A stretch of 64,000 nucleotides of DNA from Nostoc linckia FACHB-104 (GTDB lineage Bacteria > Cyanobacteriota > Cyanobacteriia > Cyanobacteriales > Nostocaceae), in assembly GCF_014696615.1 (NCBI RefSeq), contig NZ_JACJQJ010000030.1:1-64000 (forward strand), read 5' to 3'. Shown piece by piece: positions 52,794-61,147 of this stretch (its first letter is position 1; each line of letters starts with the position of its first letter). The translations under genes and the position numbers were made by a program. Below the pieces are notes generated by a model. The model saw only the letters and a program-made list of their open reading frames with translations, ran no database searches and had not been told where the DNA came from.

Positions 52794-54440
52794 ATGTCTA
52801 CTACAAAAACAACCCGCAAGCGTGGTGTCATTTTATCTGCCCAAGGTTGGGATAAGTTTCAGAAATTTAAACGCAAATTTGAGTGCCAAGATAATAATGG
52901 TAGCCGCTACACTTTAGAGGAACTGAGCGATCGCACTAATCTATCGTTGCATACCATGTCTCGCATTATCGGCAGGGTAGAAGGAGTAGACAAAATCTCG
53001 CTAGAATACTGCTTTCGCGCTTTTGGCTTAGAGTTAGACAAAAATGATTATACCCGACCTGGCAAAACTGAAACAGTTGATTGGGGCGAAGCAATAGATG
53101 TTTCTACATTCAATGGACGTAATGAAGAATTAGAGCAGTTGCAACAGTGGGTATTAAAAGAACGCTGTCGCTCAATTGCAATCGTGGGAATGGGTGGAAT
53201 TGGGAAGACGAGTATTGCAGTGAAGTTTGCCCAACAAGTTCAGCATGAGTTTGATTATATAATTTGGCGATCGCTCTCTCAGGCTCCCTCTGTTGAGACT
53301 CTCATAGCTGATTTGGTCTATTTGTTATCAAATCAGCAGGAAAATCAAGGTGATATTGTAAGACTTCTACATTATCTGCGGAATTATCGGTGTTTATTAA
53401 TTTTAGATAAGATGGAATCGGTTTTAGATGCCGATTGTGCTGGTAATTATCGCTGCGGTTACGAAGGATATGGAGAATTACTGCGGCTAGTGGGAGAAAC
53501 TACACATAAAAGCTGTTTAATTTTAACAAGTCGTGAAAAACCAGCCGAAATCGCCGCCGCAGAAGGAACTGAATTATCTGTACGTTCCTTAAAATTAGGT
53601 GGTTCTCCAGAAGCAGCTTTAGCTTTGCTGGAGTCCAAAGGACTCGTAGGAACTAAAGAGCAAAAGCAAGAATTATGCGATCGCTATGGTAACAACCCGC
53701 AGATATTAAAAATCGCCGCCGCTTCCATTTGTGATTTATTTGACGGCGATATTGGTGAATTTCTCCAGCAAAATACCTTAATTTTCAATGGTATTCGTCG
53801 CCTATTAGATGAGCAATTCCATCGCCTCTCAGACTGGGAACAGTCCATTATGTACTGGCTAGCAATTAATCGGGAATGGACAAGCATCGCAGACTTACGC
53901 AACGATATGGTTCCCGCTATTACCAATGCAGACTTATTAGCAGCCTTAGAAGGATTAAATAGGCGATCGCTCATTGAAAAAGCTAGCTGGCGTGAAGAAT
54001 CTAGACTAATTGCAACGCAGTCTAGCCGCTACACCCTACAGCCATTACTTATGGAGTATGTCACAGAACAACTTACCAAACAGATTACAACTGAATTAAA
54101 AACTAAAAAGCTGTCTTTTTTGATTCGCTATGCTTTGATAAAAACCACAGCCGCAGGCATTAAGTTAATTTTACAGCCCATTGCTGACTTCCTGAATGCT
54201 AATTTTCATTCAGAAAAAGAAATCCAACAGCAAATTCAGCAAATCTGGGAATTACTGCACACTGAAAATTTCAGGTTATCTGGTTATGGTGTTAGCAACT
54301 TAATTCATCTTTGCCATCACCTCCAACTAGATATCACATCCTATGACTTTGCAAATTTGAATATTCAGCAAGCTTCTAAAACCAAGAAAAATTTACGTCG
54401 TGTAAATTTTCTCTACCTTAACCAAGCGAAAGCAGTGTAA
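52794..54440 (+). CDS. STAND NTPase lacking a C-terminal repeat domain (paralogue of the WD40 protein at 36434)
   Basis: This 548-residue protein has an N-terminal HTH-like module (RGVILSAQGWDKF, then YTLEELSDRTNLSLHTMSRI), longer and more complete than in its paralogue. NB-ARC has the P-loop GMGGIGKTS (132-140) and LLILDKMES. Matching helical segments share MYWLAINREW and PLLMEYVTEQL with the paralogue. It ends with LDITSYDFANLNIQQASKTKKNLRRVNF, exactly where the paralogue goes into its WD40 repeats (the quoted string is two stretches, LDITSYDFANLN and LRRVNFLYLNQ). So it is either a naturally short switch or one that lost its sensor. A MITE-like element lies 130 bp after the stop codon. Confidence 0.85.
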   Translation: MSTTKTTRKRGVILSAQGWDKFQKFKRKFECQDNNGSRYTLEELSDRTNLSLHTMSRIIGRVEGVDKISLEYCFRAFGLELDKNDYTRPGKTETVDWGEAIDVSTFNGRNEELEQLQQWVLKERCRSIAIVGMGGIGKTSIAVKFAQQVQHEFDYIIWRSLSQAPSVETLIADLVYLLSNQQENQGDIVRLLHYLRNYRCLLILDKMESVLDADCAGNYRCGYEGYGELLRLVGETTHKSCLILTSREKPAEIAAAEGTELSVRSLKLGGSPEAALALLESKGLVGTKEQKQELCDRYGNNPQILKIAAASICDLFDGDIGEFLQQNTLIFNGIRRLLDEQFHRLSDWEQSIMYWLAINREWTSIADLRNDMVPAITNADLLAALEGLNRRSLIEKASWREESRLIATQSSRYTLQPLLMEYVTEQLTKQITTELKTKKLSFLIRYALIKTTAAGIKLILQPIADFLNANFHSEKEIQQQIQQIWELLHTENFRLSGYGVSNLIHLCHHLQLDITSYDFANLNIQQASKTKKNLRRVNFLYLNQAKAV

Positions 54441-54757
54441 ATGAATTTTATAATTTGCAGTTTGAATTATTTCTCTATCACTGACTATAGTTTTGAGAAG
54501 CTATAACAAATATCTAAAATTCTGCAAAATACATAACCCTATAAATTTACCTCAGATTTGGTTTTTAATAGGACTTACGCAAGTGTCATATTTTTTTTCA
54601 TTTAGCTTTGTTCAGAGTCAAATGTCAAGAGTCCAAAAAATCTAAATTTTTGACCTTTGACTCTTGACTCTTGACTCCTATGCCAGAGGATTAATGTGCT
54701 AGTTGCGTAAGTCCTGTTTAATTACGAACTACGAATTACAAATTGGTATTACCCGTC
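54441..54757. other. Spacer containing a MITE-like element
   Basis: This 317-base stretch has no gene. It holds the element at 54570-54715 and then a TAATTACGAACTACGAATTA-type dispersed repeat (54718-54742) that recurs in opposite orientation near 57575-57610. No WD40 remnant was found here. Confidence 0.6.
54570..54715. mobile_element. MITE-like element, 146 bp, 13-bp terminal inverted repeats
   Basis: It begins AGGACTTACGCAA and ends with the exact complement TTGCGTAAGTCCT. The interior has a second imperfect inverted repeat built from TGACTCTTGACTC-like units. There is no coding frame and no certain target-site duplication. Confidence 0.75.
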
Positions 54758-54997
54758 ATGGAAGAAACAAACCAAAACAACTTTATCTATTCCTGGCAAC
54801 GTTATCACGGACACTTTAAGCCAGAAGCTTTAGTATTTAACGCTAACCTTCAAGAATTTGCAACCAGAGTTAGCTATATTTGTAATTTACAAACTAATGG
54901 TAAAATCTCACCAGACAATGCTTACCAGCAAATTAATGCTCTATGGGAACAGTTGGAGCGTAGCCATTTATTACTAGGAATTGACAAAGATATCTAG
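54758..54997 (+). CDS. Small conserved cyanobacterial protein of unknown function
   Basis: I chose ATG 54758 over an upstream alternative inside a repeat; the product has 79 residues. It is soluble and helical (NFIYSWQRYHGHFKPEALVFN, then LQEFATRVSYICNLQTNGKIS and AYQQINALWEQLERS; each shown in part). Small proteins of this pattern are common in cyanobacteria, but I know no function. It stands alone between two MITE-like elements. Confidence 0.6.
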   Translation: MEETNQNNFIYSWQRYHGHFKPEALVFNANLQEFATRVSYICNLQTNGKISPDNAYQQINALWEQLERSHLLLGIDKDI

Positions 54998-55072
54998 CTC
55001 TACTAATTTTTTCTTGTAGGGGCACACATCTGTGTGTTCCTACAAATTTATTCACTTTTGCCTCTATATTAT

Positions 55073-55233
55073 GACCTACGCATTGACAATAAATACCAAA
55101 TATTATTGATTTTTAAAAATGTAATTAATGTAGGGGTTTAGCATTGCTAAACCTCCTTATTCTGAACCTATTTACCATCAAATAGTTGATTAATCAAAAC
55201 CTGAAAATCCCAAATTTGAAAAATGCGTAAGTC
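55073..55233. mobile_element. Second MITE-like element, 161 bp, imperfect terminal repeats
   Basis: It begins GACCTACGCATT and ends AATGCGTAAGTC, complementary with one mismatch, and is similar in core (TACGCA) to the element at 54570. Inside is a GGTTTAGCATTGCTAAACC palindrome, one mismatch at the centre. A degenerate GGGGCACACATCTGTGTGTTCC palindrome, here split as GGGGCACACATC and TGTGTGTTCC, precedes it at 55017-55039. Confidence 0.55.
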
Positions 55234-55255
55234 TTATACATAACCTTCTAAAATA

Positions 55256-56458
55256 CTACCATTGGGCTGAATAATCTTCCTGTTGCAAACCAAATAACTG
55301 TCGCCGTCTCCAAGCATATTGCAAAATATTAATCCCTAATTCCTGCGCCGTACGAATGATGACTCTAGATAAAGTCAACTCTTGATCTGCACCCCAAGCA
55401 GATGCTAAATCGCCAATCACTAAAAGAATTCCTCCTCCGATGGAAACTTGAATAACTTGCTGCTGAATCATCGGTAAAGCCGCAAATAAAAAAGGCTTTG
55501 TTCTCAGAGGATGATTACGCCGCAATTCTTCTAGAGGCTTTAAAGGATAATCTAACTGTTGAGCTAAAATTTGAATACTTTCAATTAAAGCTGTAGCATC
55601 ATTTGGCGCATCAATTAAAAGTACTCCACCTTTATCTAAATAAATTTTTAAAGCTTCAAATTCACGACTATTAAGTGAGATGGCTTCTTTACCGGTGAGA
55701 TAAAGTAAATCATGGTCTTGAATATTTTCTTCTAAAGATACCTGACCTACATCATCAGCACCTCGCAATGAAGGATGGAGAACTTCTACAGCTTGTAACA
55801 AATATGCGAGATTGAAAAAAGTCCGCGCATACTCAGGATCGTTGTGACTTACCAAAGCTATACGCACAATTGCTTGTGGTCGAGATTGAGCTTGAATGCG
55901 ATAACGCAAATCTAAGTTGTTATAACCTGGGAAAAAAACATCAGTTGGTAAAGTAATAGAAACTGGGCCTGGTTGTAAAAATATCCGACAAAGTTCTATT
56001 TCTGTAGGTTCTGGTCGTTGGCGCTTTTCATCTATCCGAAAAGTTTCTTCAACAAAATCATTATTTTGCTCATCACGACGCAGTTGCTCAGGATCTACAT
56101 AACTAACTACAAGATAAATCATCACAGGTTCGGAATTAGGTACTTCTGTTGCGATCCGAAAAGGGATGGTATTGGGAACAACAATCACATTACCAGCCAA
56201 ATCAATCGCAATACCTGGTTGAATTTCTACCCAACGATGATCGCGATATTCAGCTTTTACTGAAGATGGTGCAGGAATTGCTCGAACACCTAAACCGCAG
56301 ACAATACCAGGTTGATTTAACGATTGATAGTGAGCATTTTGCCGTTGACGATGGTATTCATGGGCGCGCCGCCAGCGATCGGCTGTAATTAATAAGCCAT
56401 CTAAAGCCTGAAGGCGATTTAATGGTTGAATAGGTGGTGTAGGAAAGGGGTGAGTCAC
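55256..56458 (-). CDS. DUF4159-domain protein of the CIS cluster
   Basis: The start is most likely GTG 56458, with GGAG nine bases upstream in a dispersed repeat; the frame opens 21 bases earlier at a TTG. The 400-residue protein has an N-terminal region found in tail-associated proteins (LNRLQALDGLLITADRWRRA, then PGIVCGLGV). A beta-rich middle follows, then a C-terminal DUF4159 domain (about 200-390: YARTFFNLAYLLQAVEVLHP, DLLYLTGKEAISLNSREFEA, KGGVLLIDAPND), a glutamine-amidotransferase-like fold of unknown role. It is the last gene of the leftward CIS group and may help attach or finish the particle. Confidence 0.75.
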   Translation of the reverse strand: MTHPFPTPPIQPLNRLQALDGLLITADRWRRAHEYHRQRQNAHYQSLNQPGIVCGLGVRAIPAPSSVKAEYRDHRWVEIQPGIAIDLAGNVIVVPNTIPFRIATEVPNSEPVMIYLVVSYVDPEQLRRDEQNNDFVEETFRIDEKRQRPEPTEIELCRIFLQPGPVSITLPTDVFFPGYNNLDLRYRIQAQSRPQAIVRIALVSHNDPEYARTFFNLAYLLQAVEVLHPSLRGADDVGQVSLEENIQDHDLLYLTGKEAISLNSREFEALKIYLDKGGVLLIDAPNDATALIESIQILAQQLDYPLKPLEELRRNHPLRTKPFLFAALPMIQQQVIQVSIGGGILLVIGDLASAWGADQELTLSRVIIRTAQELGINILQYAWRRRQLFGLQQEDYSAQW

Positions 56459-56483
56459 GTCGCTTCGCTCCGAATTCAAAATT
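56452..56483 (-). repeat. Dispersed repeat supplying the start region of the DUF4159 gene
   Basis: Minus-strand copy of the repeat at 32967-32997: AATTTTGAATTCGGAGC, GAAGCGAC, GTG, ACTC. GGAG serves as ribosome site and GTG as the start codon. Confidence 0.75.
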
Positions 56484-56522
56484 TTTAAAAATAAAAATTA
56501 AAATAATAATTCCTTGAAATTA

Positions 56523-57566
56523 TTATTTTTGCTCTGAATTTAAAATAAATAATTCATAGGTGCTAAATGCTGGTTTTTCTTGCTCAATAATTCGTCTTAC
56601 TAAAGTTTCATCTATGCTTTTGGAACTGTGGGAACGCAAACGTACAGTAAAGTGATAAGGCTGTCCTCCTCCTAACACGGCATCTTCTCCTAATTTGGCT
56701 GAATCTAATATAAAACCTCGACTAAAAGGTTCTGTGATACTAATATGTTTCTCAGCTTCTTGAGGTAAATGTTCATCTAAAGGTAAACCTGTATAAAGAT
56801 GTAAATAAAGACGTAGACCCTTACGAGTTCCCCGCCAGAGATAGAGTTCTATAGCACGGCGAATTAAGTGACGCTGTTGATTTATATCCCATACAGGATC
56901 TATAGGCCAAGCTACCCAGTGCGCTAAAAATGGCAATAAAGCACGTGGTGCTGTCAAGGAGTCTAGATTAGCCCACATGACATTAAAAGTTTCAATTACT
57001 GGCTCAATAGCTTCTTCAAAGATTTTGATAAAGCGTCCAATAAAGTCCACTTCACGATAGAGGATTGGTAAAAAACTTATGTACCGACTACTAGGGCGAA
57101 TGTATAAATTAAACTCTTCATCTTGGATTTTTTCTTGCTCTGTTTCTGGTTCAATATATACATAAATTCGGCTACGAAAGTTAAGATTCAATCGGTCTTT
57201 GCTACTTGGATTTAGAGCTTGTTGGTCTTCAAAATAATTAGCTGGAACAGAAAAATACAATACGGCATCCATTTGCGCTCCAGGTGCAATCTCACTGTCC
57301 TCAGTGACAACTTGACACCATTCACTAGGAAAATCACCTTCAACTTTTAAAATCAGTTTTAAAGTTCGTCGTGCTAGGTTTTTAACTTGCACAACTATTT
57401 CACTCGGTTCTCCAGGATTTACAAGTAAGCTCTTTTCAGCAATAGATTCTGTGGCTATACCATTTAAATTTAGCCAAGCTGAGTCTTGAACAGGTACAGC
57501 TTCAGGAATTTGCATAGGAGTTAGTTGAATACTAACCAGAGGGGTGTTAGAGCGAGTTTGCAGCAT
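56523..57566 (-). CDS. CIS baseplate protein, phage P2 gpI-like (Cis12/Afp12-type)
   Basis: This 347-residue protein has an N-terminal immunoglobulin-like beta domain (about 30-150: VNPGEPSEIVVQVKNLARRT). The tail-protein domain follows (about 165-290), with SFLPILYREVDFIGRFIKIF, LPFLAHWVAWPIDPVWDINQ, RHLIRRAIELYLWRGTRKGL and LHLYTGLP. That domain is the conserved gpI/TIGR02242 block of contractile tails and injection systems. It would form part of the baseplate wedge with the gp6-like protein encoded just upstream in the transcript. Confidence 0.85.
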   Translation of the reverse strand: MLQTRSNTPLVSIQLTPMQIPEAVPVQDSAWLNLNGIATESIAEKSLLVNPGEPSEIVVQVKNLARRTLKLILKVEGDFPSEWCQVVTEDSEIAPGAQMDAVLYFSVPANYFEDQQALNPSSKDRLNLNFRSRIYVYIEPETEQEKIQDEEFNLYIRPSSRYISFLPILYREVDFIGRFIKIFEEAIEPVIETFNVMWANLDSLTAPRALLPFLAHWVAWPIDPVWDINQQRHLIRRAIELYLWRGTRKGLRLYLHLYTGLPLDEHLPQEAEKHISITEPFSRGFILDSAKLGEDAVLGGGQPYHFTVRLRSHSSKSIDETLVRRIIEQEKPAFSTYELFILNSEQK

Positions 57567-57762
57567 AACATTGAATTAATTCGTAATTCGTAGTTCGTAA
57601 TTCGTAATTAAAAAATTCAAAATTAATTAGAGTTTTGAGATTTTTAGTTTGAAAGGAATTGCAGCAATTAAATTATTTAATTGTGAGAGAGAAAACGATA
57701 ATCAGATTCTTCCTCCTCTGCTTCCCCTGCTTACACAGCGATGAGATTAGGAATCCCTAGCT
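57567..57762. repeat. Spacer inside the CIS group with two dispersed repeats
   Basis: It holds an AATTCGTAATTCGTAGTTCG-type tract (about 57575-57610), inverse of that at 54718-54742. It also holds TCTTCCTCCTCTGCTT...TTACACAGC (about 57708-57739), which recurs at 26377-26400. It is unusually long for a spacer within this otherwise compact group. Confidence 0.55.
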
Positions 57763-59985
57763 TCAAGTAGAGAGCAGGGTGATATCATGACCTGAACGTA
57801 GATTATGGTTAGCCCAAGAACAAACTAAACCTTGCGGCCCAGGGTCAATAAAAGGTTCTGACTCTTTTTGGCGTACCCAAGTTTGACCTTGCTTGTGTAG
57901 TGCAAATAGCAAGACTGGGCCTAAATAACGCACACCTGGGGTTTGTTGAAGTAATGCAATGATATCTGAAGAATAAACTGGTCGCCCAAAAGGCCAGCCT
58001 TTACCTTCTGGCCCTCCTGTTAAGGGATTGAGATAGCGATATAAAGCAACGCGCAGGTTAAATAGAATATCCTGTTGAGCGCTGGGATGGTTGTAAGCTG
58101 GTTCAAGTGCAACTTGCGCTCTGACAGAAACGCCAATATATTCCGGTTCGCTCAGTAGTACTTGTACTCCTAACAAACGCCTATCATCTAAATAGTGCAA
58201 GATTTTTTGTTTGAGTGCATTTTCCACAACAAACTGTTCTGGTGCTATCCCCAGTCCTTGAGCAATACCTACGCCTGGTTGCGCCAACGCATCAATATTG
58301 GCCTCTGGTACAACCATTAAACGTACTGTCCCGGCGGCGCGAGAAGAATCTGGCGGTAAGCAACGAACACGAGCGATCGCTCCGGAGCTAGCTTGTAAAG
58401 TCAAGTTTTCAAAGTCTTCAATGGTGACAGCGCGATCGCGAGTTCGTAAGATTTGCGGCGCTCTTAAAACTGCTTCTTCTAATGTTTCTGCATCCGCACC
58501 ATTGTGCGCGGCTCGATGGTTAGTCACCCTAGTCACATAGGGAATGGCAGTCCTGAGAAATCTGAGCGTACCACTTTGAACATTACCTTTTCGACCACCA
58601 CCAATGCGATAGGCAACTATCTTAATTTCTGCTCCAGGTGGCGGAACTGCTCCATACTGGCTCTCTGGCGATGGCTCAAGCTCTAGATTTGTATATGTTA
58701 GCCAATCTTCTCGCGTTGGCTGTTGTATTCTTGAGCGCATCTGTGTTTGGCGTTTGAGAGCGTCAGGTTCGCGAATTAATGGGCCAAATTGGATTTTACC
58801 AGTGAGTGAATCAATGGTGTAGTGAGGGTCATTCAGGCTAGAATCTGCAAAATCTCTCACTTCTTGCCATTTTTGCGGCAAGCCATTAGGAGGAGTCACT
58901 ACAATATACTCATCTTCTTGACGGCCTAAAATTGGCGCAGTTTGGAGTTGAAAAGTTTGCCCTGGTTTGCCGTTACTAATTCCCAAACGTTCATTGCGGA
59001 TAATAATACTGTGGCTAGCACTCACAGTCCCACCAATAGCCCCTACAGATAAACCAATAATCCGGGGAGAATAGGTGTAACCAGGTTGATTGCTCTCTGG
59101 AGTTGTTAACACGCACCGCAACCAACGTCCTCGGTAGGTGGTAAAGCTGCTTACAGGCCAGCTTTGCGGAAGATGCAAAACTATATCTGCGCCTTGAGCC
59201 GGATTGCGGCCTTGTTGAGCAATTTCATAAAAACTGAAACCGCGAGTTTCATCATCTGTTTCTTGCAGCAGTACAGATTCCCAGGATTCACCATTCCAAG
59301 CTTCCCAGCGCCGAGGCGGTCGATTAGGGTTAATCCCAGTAGATGTTGCAGCAGCGCCTCTAAAAGTAATTCGCAAAACATTTCCTTCTAAAGACTCTTC
59401 TGGATTTAATACCAAATAAAAGCAGTTTCCTGGTTTGGGTTGCTCCTCAAATAGTAGTTGTTCCCGACCTTCCCAATTACCATTCGATTGACGAGTCCAC
59501 TGACTAGTGACGCGATCGCGCAAAGTCTGAGGATGATCTTCCTGAATTTGAGAGGTTAAAAAGTTCCGCAGACTTGGTTTACCAATCACCAAAGGGCGAT
59601 CGCTAGTAAAGACAATGGCTTCACTTGTCTCGGTTCGCTCTGTTGCTACTTCCACTCCTGCTGGAATTGTATAACTTTCCTCTAAATCGCTACTCAAGTA
59701 AAAAGTCAAATCTGTCTGGGCTGGCGCTGGAGGTTGAAGACGAATGCCTAGTAATTCCAGAAAAGCTACGTAATTTTTCTGAGGAACTCGGTTAAATCTG
59801 AACAACATTTGATCGGTTAACCAAGCAAATAGTTCAATGAGCGTAATCCCAGGATCACTAAGATTGTGGTCAGTCCACTCTGGACAGTAGCGTGGGATTC
59901 GCAAAATGCACTCTTCCACCAACTCATCAAAAGTGCGATCGTCTAAGTTAGAGGAAGGTAATTTCGGTAGAAAGTCAAATTCCAC
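57763..59985 (-). CDS. CIS baseplate wedge protein, gp6/gpJ-like (Cis11/Afp11-type)
   Basis: This 740-residue protein opens with the family signature (LDDRTFDELVEECILRIP, CPEWTDHNLSDPGITLIELF, AWLTDQMLFRFNRVP). It ends with gpJ-like blocks (AHNGADAETLEEAVLRAPQI, RDRAVTIEDFENLTLQAS, and YLNPLTGGPEGKGWPFGRPV). It would build the baseplate ring that changes shape on firing. Two bases separate its start from the gp25-like stop codon, so the pair is translationally coupled. Confidence 0.9.
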   Translation of the reverse strand: MEFDFLPKLPSSNLDDRTFDELVEECILRIPRYCPEWTDHNLSDPGITLIELFAWLTDQMLFRFNRVPQKNYVAFLELLGIRLQPPAPAQTDLTFYLSSDLEESYTIPAGVEVATERTETSEAIVFTSDRPLVIGKPSLRNFLTSQIQEDHPQTLRDRVTSQWTRQSNGNWEGREQLLFEEQPKPGNCFYLVLNPEESLEGNVLRITFRGAAATSTGINPNRPPRRWEAWNGESWESVLLQETDDETRGFSFYEIAQQGRNPAQGADIVLHLPQSWPVSSFTTYRGRWLRCVLTTPESNQPGYTYSPRIIGLSVGAIGGTVSASHSIIIRNERLGISNGKPGQTFQLQTAPILGRQEDEYIVVTPPNGLPQKWQEVRDFADSSLNDPHYTIDSLTGKIQFGPLIREPDALKRQTQMRSRIQQPTREDWLTYTNLELEPSPESQYGAVPPPGAEIKIVAYRIGGGRKGNVQSGTLRFLRTAIPYVTRVTNHRAAHNGADAETLEEAVLRAPQILRTRDRAVTIEDFENLTLQASSGAIARVRCLPPDSSRAAGTVRLMVVPEANIDALAQPGVGIAQGLGIAPEQFVVENALKQKILHYLDDRRLLGVQVLLSEPEYIGVSVRAQVALEPAYNHPSAQQDILFNLRVALYRYLNPLTGGPEGKGWPFGRPVYSSDIIALLQQTPGVRYLGPVLLFALHKQGQTWVRQKESEPFIDPGPQGLVCSWANHNLRSGHDITLLST

Positions 59986-59987
59986 AA

Positions 59988-60410
59988 TTACTCCACCATT
60001 GAATTTAAGTAAAAAGGATACACAAAGCTATAAATATCAGGAGCTTCTTTGAGACGGTAATTAATGATGATATCTACTCGACCTCTTATAGGATCTGGGT
60101 CAGTTTGAACTTCATCAATAATGATGCGTGGTTCCCATCTTTGTAACGCTTCTAAAACATATAAACGCATCTGAATTAAAGTATCCGTATTCATAGGTGC
60201 AAAGGCTAATTCTGATAAGCGTGACCCAAAATTAGGGCGATATAGCCGTTCACCTAAACCTGTACGTAATATAATCCAAATAGATTCTCTAACCTTTTGA
60301 GCTTCAGCACTTATCTGTATTCCACCTTGCACATTTGGGCGTAATGGAAAAGCCCAACCTCTGCCTAAATAATCTCTTTGCTGACTATTAACCATATTGG
60401 CTTTGAGCAT
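59988..60410 (-). CDS. CIS baseplate protein, gp25-like (Cis9/Afp9-type)
   Basis: This 140-residue protein (or 135 from a second ATG) is a GPW/gp25 domain. It has GRGWAFPLRPNVQGGIQIS, ILRTGLGERLYRPNFGS and the EPR core motif in LQRWEPRIII, then a final VDIIINYRL strand. gp25 links sheath, baseplate hub and wedge. In most CIS clusters a PAAR tip gene follows; here the gp6-like gene follows directly. Confidence 0.9.
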   Translation of the reverse strand: MLKANMVNSQQRDYLGRGWAFPLRPNVQGGIQISAEAQKVRESIWIILRTGLGERLYRPNFGSRLSELAFAPMNTDTLIQMRLYVLEALQRWEPRIIIDEVQTDPDPIRGRVDIIINYRLKEAPDIYSFVYPFYLNSMVE

Positions 60411-60454
60411 TGACGCTAGAGCTAAATATATCTGCCAGTTTCCTAATGTTGCCT

Positions 60455-61048
60455 TTATTTCTTCGCATCTTGACTATTATTTATGATTGAACTTGCCATT
60501 TGTAAATGCTCTTCAACTGTTGTTATAGTCTGTTTAGCCCAGGTTTTTAAATCAGAATCTTGACCTTCTTGAATCTCCTGCTCAAATAAAGATTTAGTTG
60601 CTTTGTGAGCTTGAAGCATTTGATTCATATATTTTTGATCAAAATTTGTACCAGAAAGCTGAGATAAGTCTTTGATTAAAGCCTTATCTTGATTATTGAT
60701 ACCTTCAGGAAATTTAATTCCCTTTTTCGATGCAAACTGTTTGAGGTAATTGTATGCTTGGGTATGGTCATTAATCATACGTTGCGCGAATTGTTTTACC
60801 TCATTTTGAGACGATTTTTGCAATGCTAGTTTTGCAAGTTCTACTTCTATTAAATTACCTTGAGCTACTTTAGTGACAAACTGTTGATCAAAGGAATTAA
60901 GGGCATATTGCTGACTATTTCGGGTATGTATACTTGTCCCAGGCGTACTGAGAACTCTAGTATTGTTAATACCTACTATTAAGATTGCACTACAAGCTGC
61001 AAGAAATGTTAACCTTCCTAACTGAGTAGGTTTAGTAAAATTTGACAT
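60455..61048 (-). CDS. DUF4142 exported protein inside the CIS group
   Basis: I chose ATG 61048, with AAGGAGAAATATAT upstream; the longer frame lacks a ribosome site. The 197-residue protein has an N-terminal hydrophobic signal/anchor (about 12-30). The DUF4142 four-helix bundle follows, with SFDQQFVTKVAQGNLIEVEL, VKQFAQRMINDHTQAYNYL and MLQAHKATKSLFEQEIQEG. DUF4142 proteins are exported, ferritin-like in fold, and of unknown role. Its place between the spike and gp25 genes, on the same strand, is not a standard CIS arrangement. It could be a membrane or lumen partner of the particle or a chance insertion. Confidence 0.8.
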   Translation of the reverse strand: MSNFTKPTQLGRLTFLAACSAILIVGINNTRVLSTPGTSIHTRNSQQYALNSFDQQFVTKVAQGNLIEVELAKLALQKSSQNEVKQFAQRMINDHTQAYNYLKQFASKKGIKFPEGINNQDKALIKDLSQLSGTNFDQKYMNQMLQAHKATKSLFEQEIQEGQDSDLKTWAKQTITTVEEHLQMASSIINNSQDAKK

Positions 61049-61147
61049 ATATATTTCTCCTTGATTGTAGTAATTTGAATGAGCTTTATTGAAAGCGGCA
61101 GGAAACTCCATCCCCTTGTGGGTGTAGTTTTTCATTTGAACCTAATA

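Noticed and set aside
53041-53974. The second STAND gene as a pseudogene
   Set aside because: NB-ARC motifs are intact and the frame is uninterrupted; only the C-terminal repeat part is absent, so I list it as a gene.
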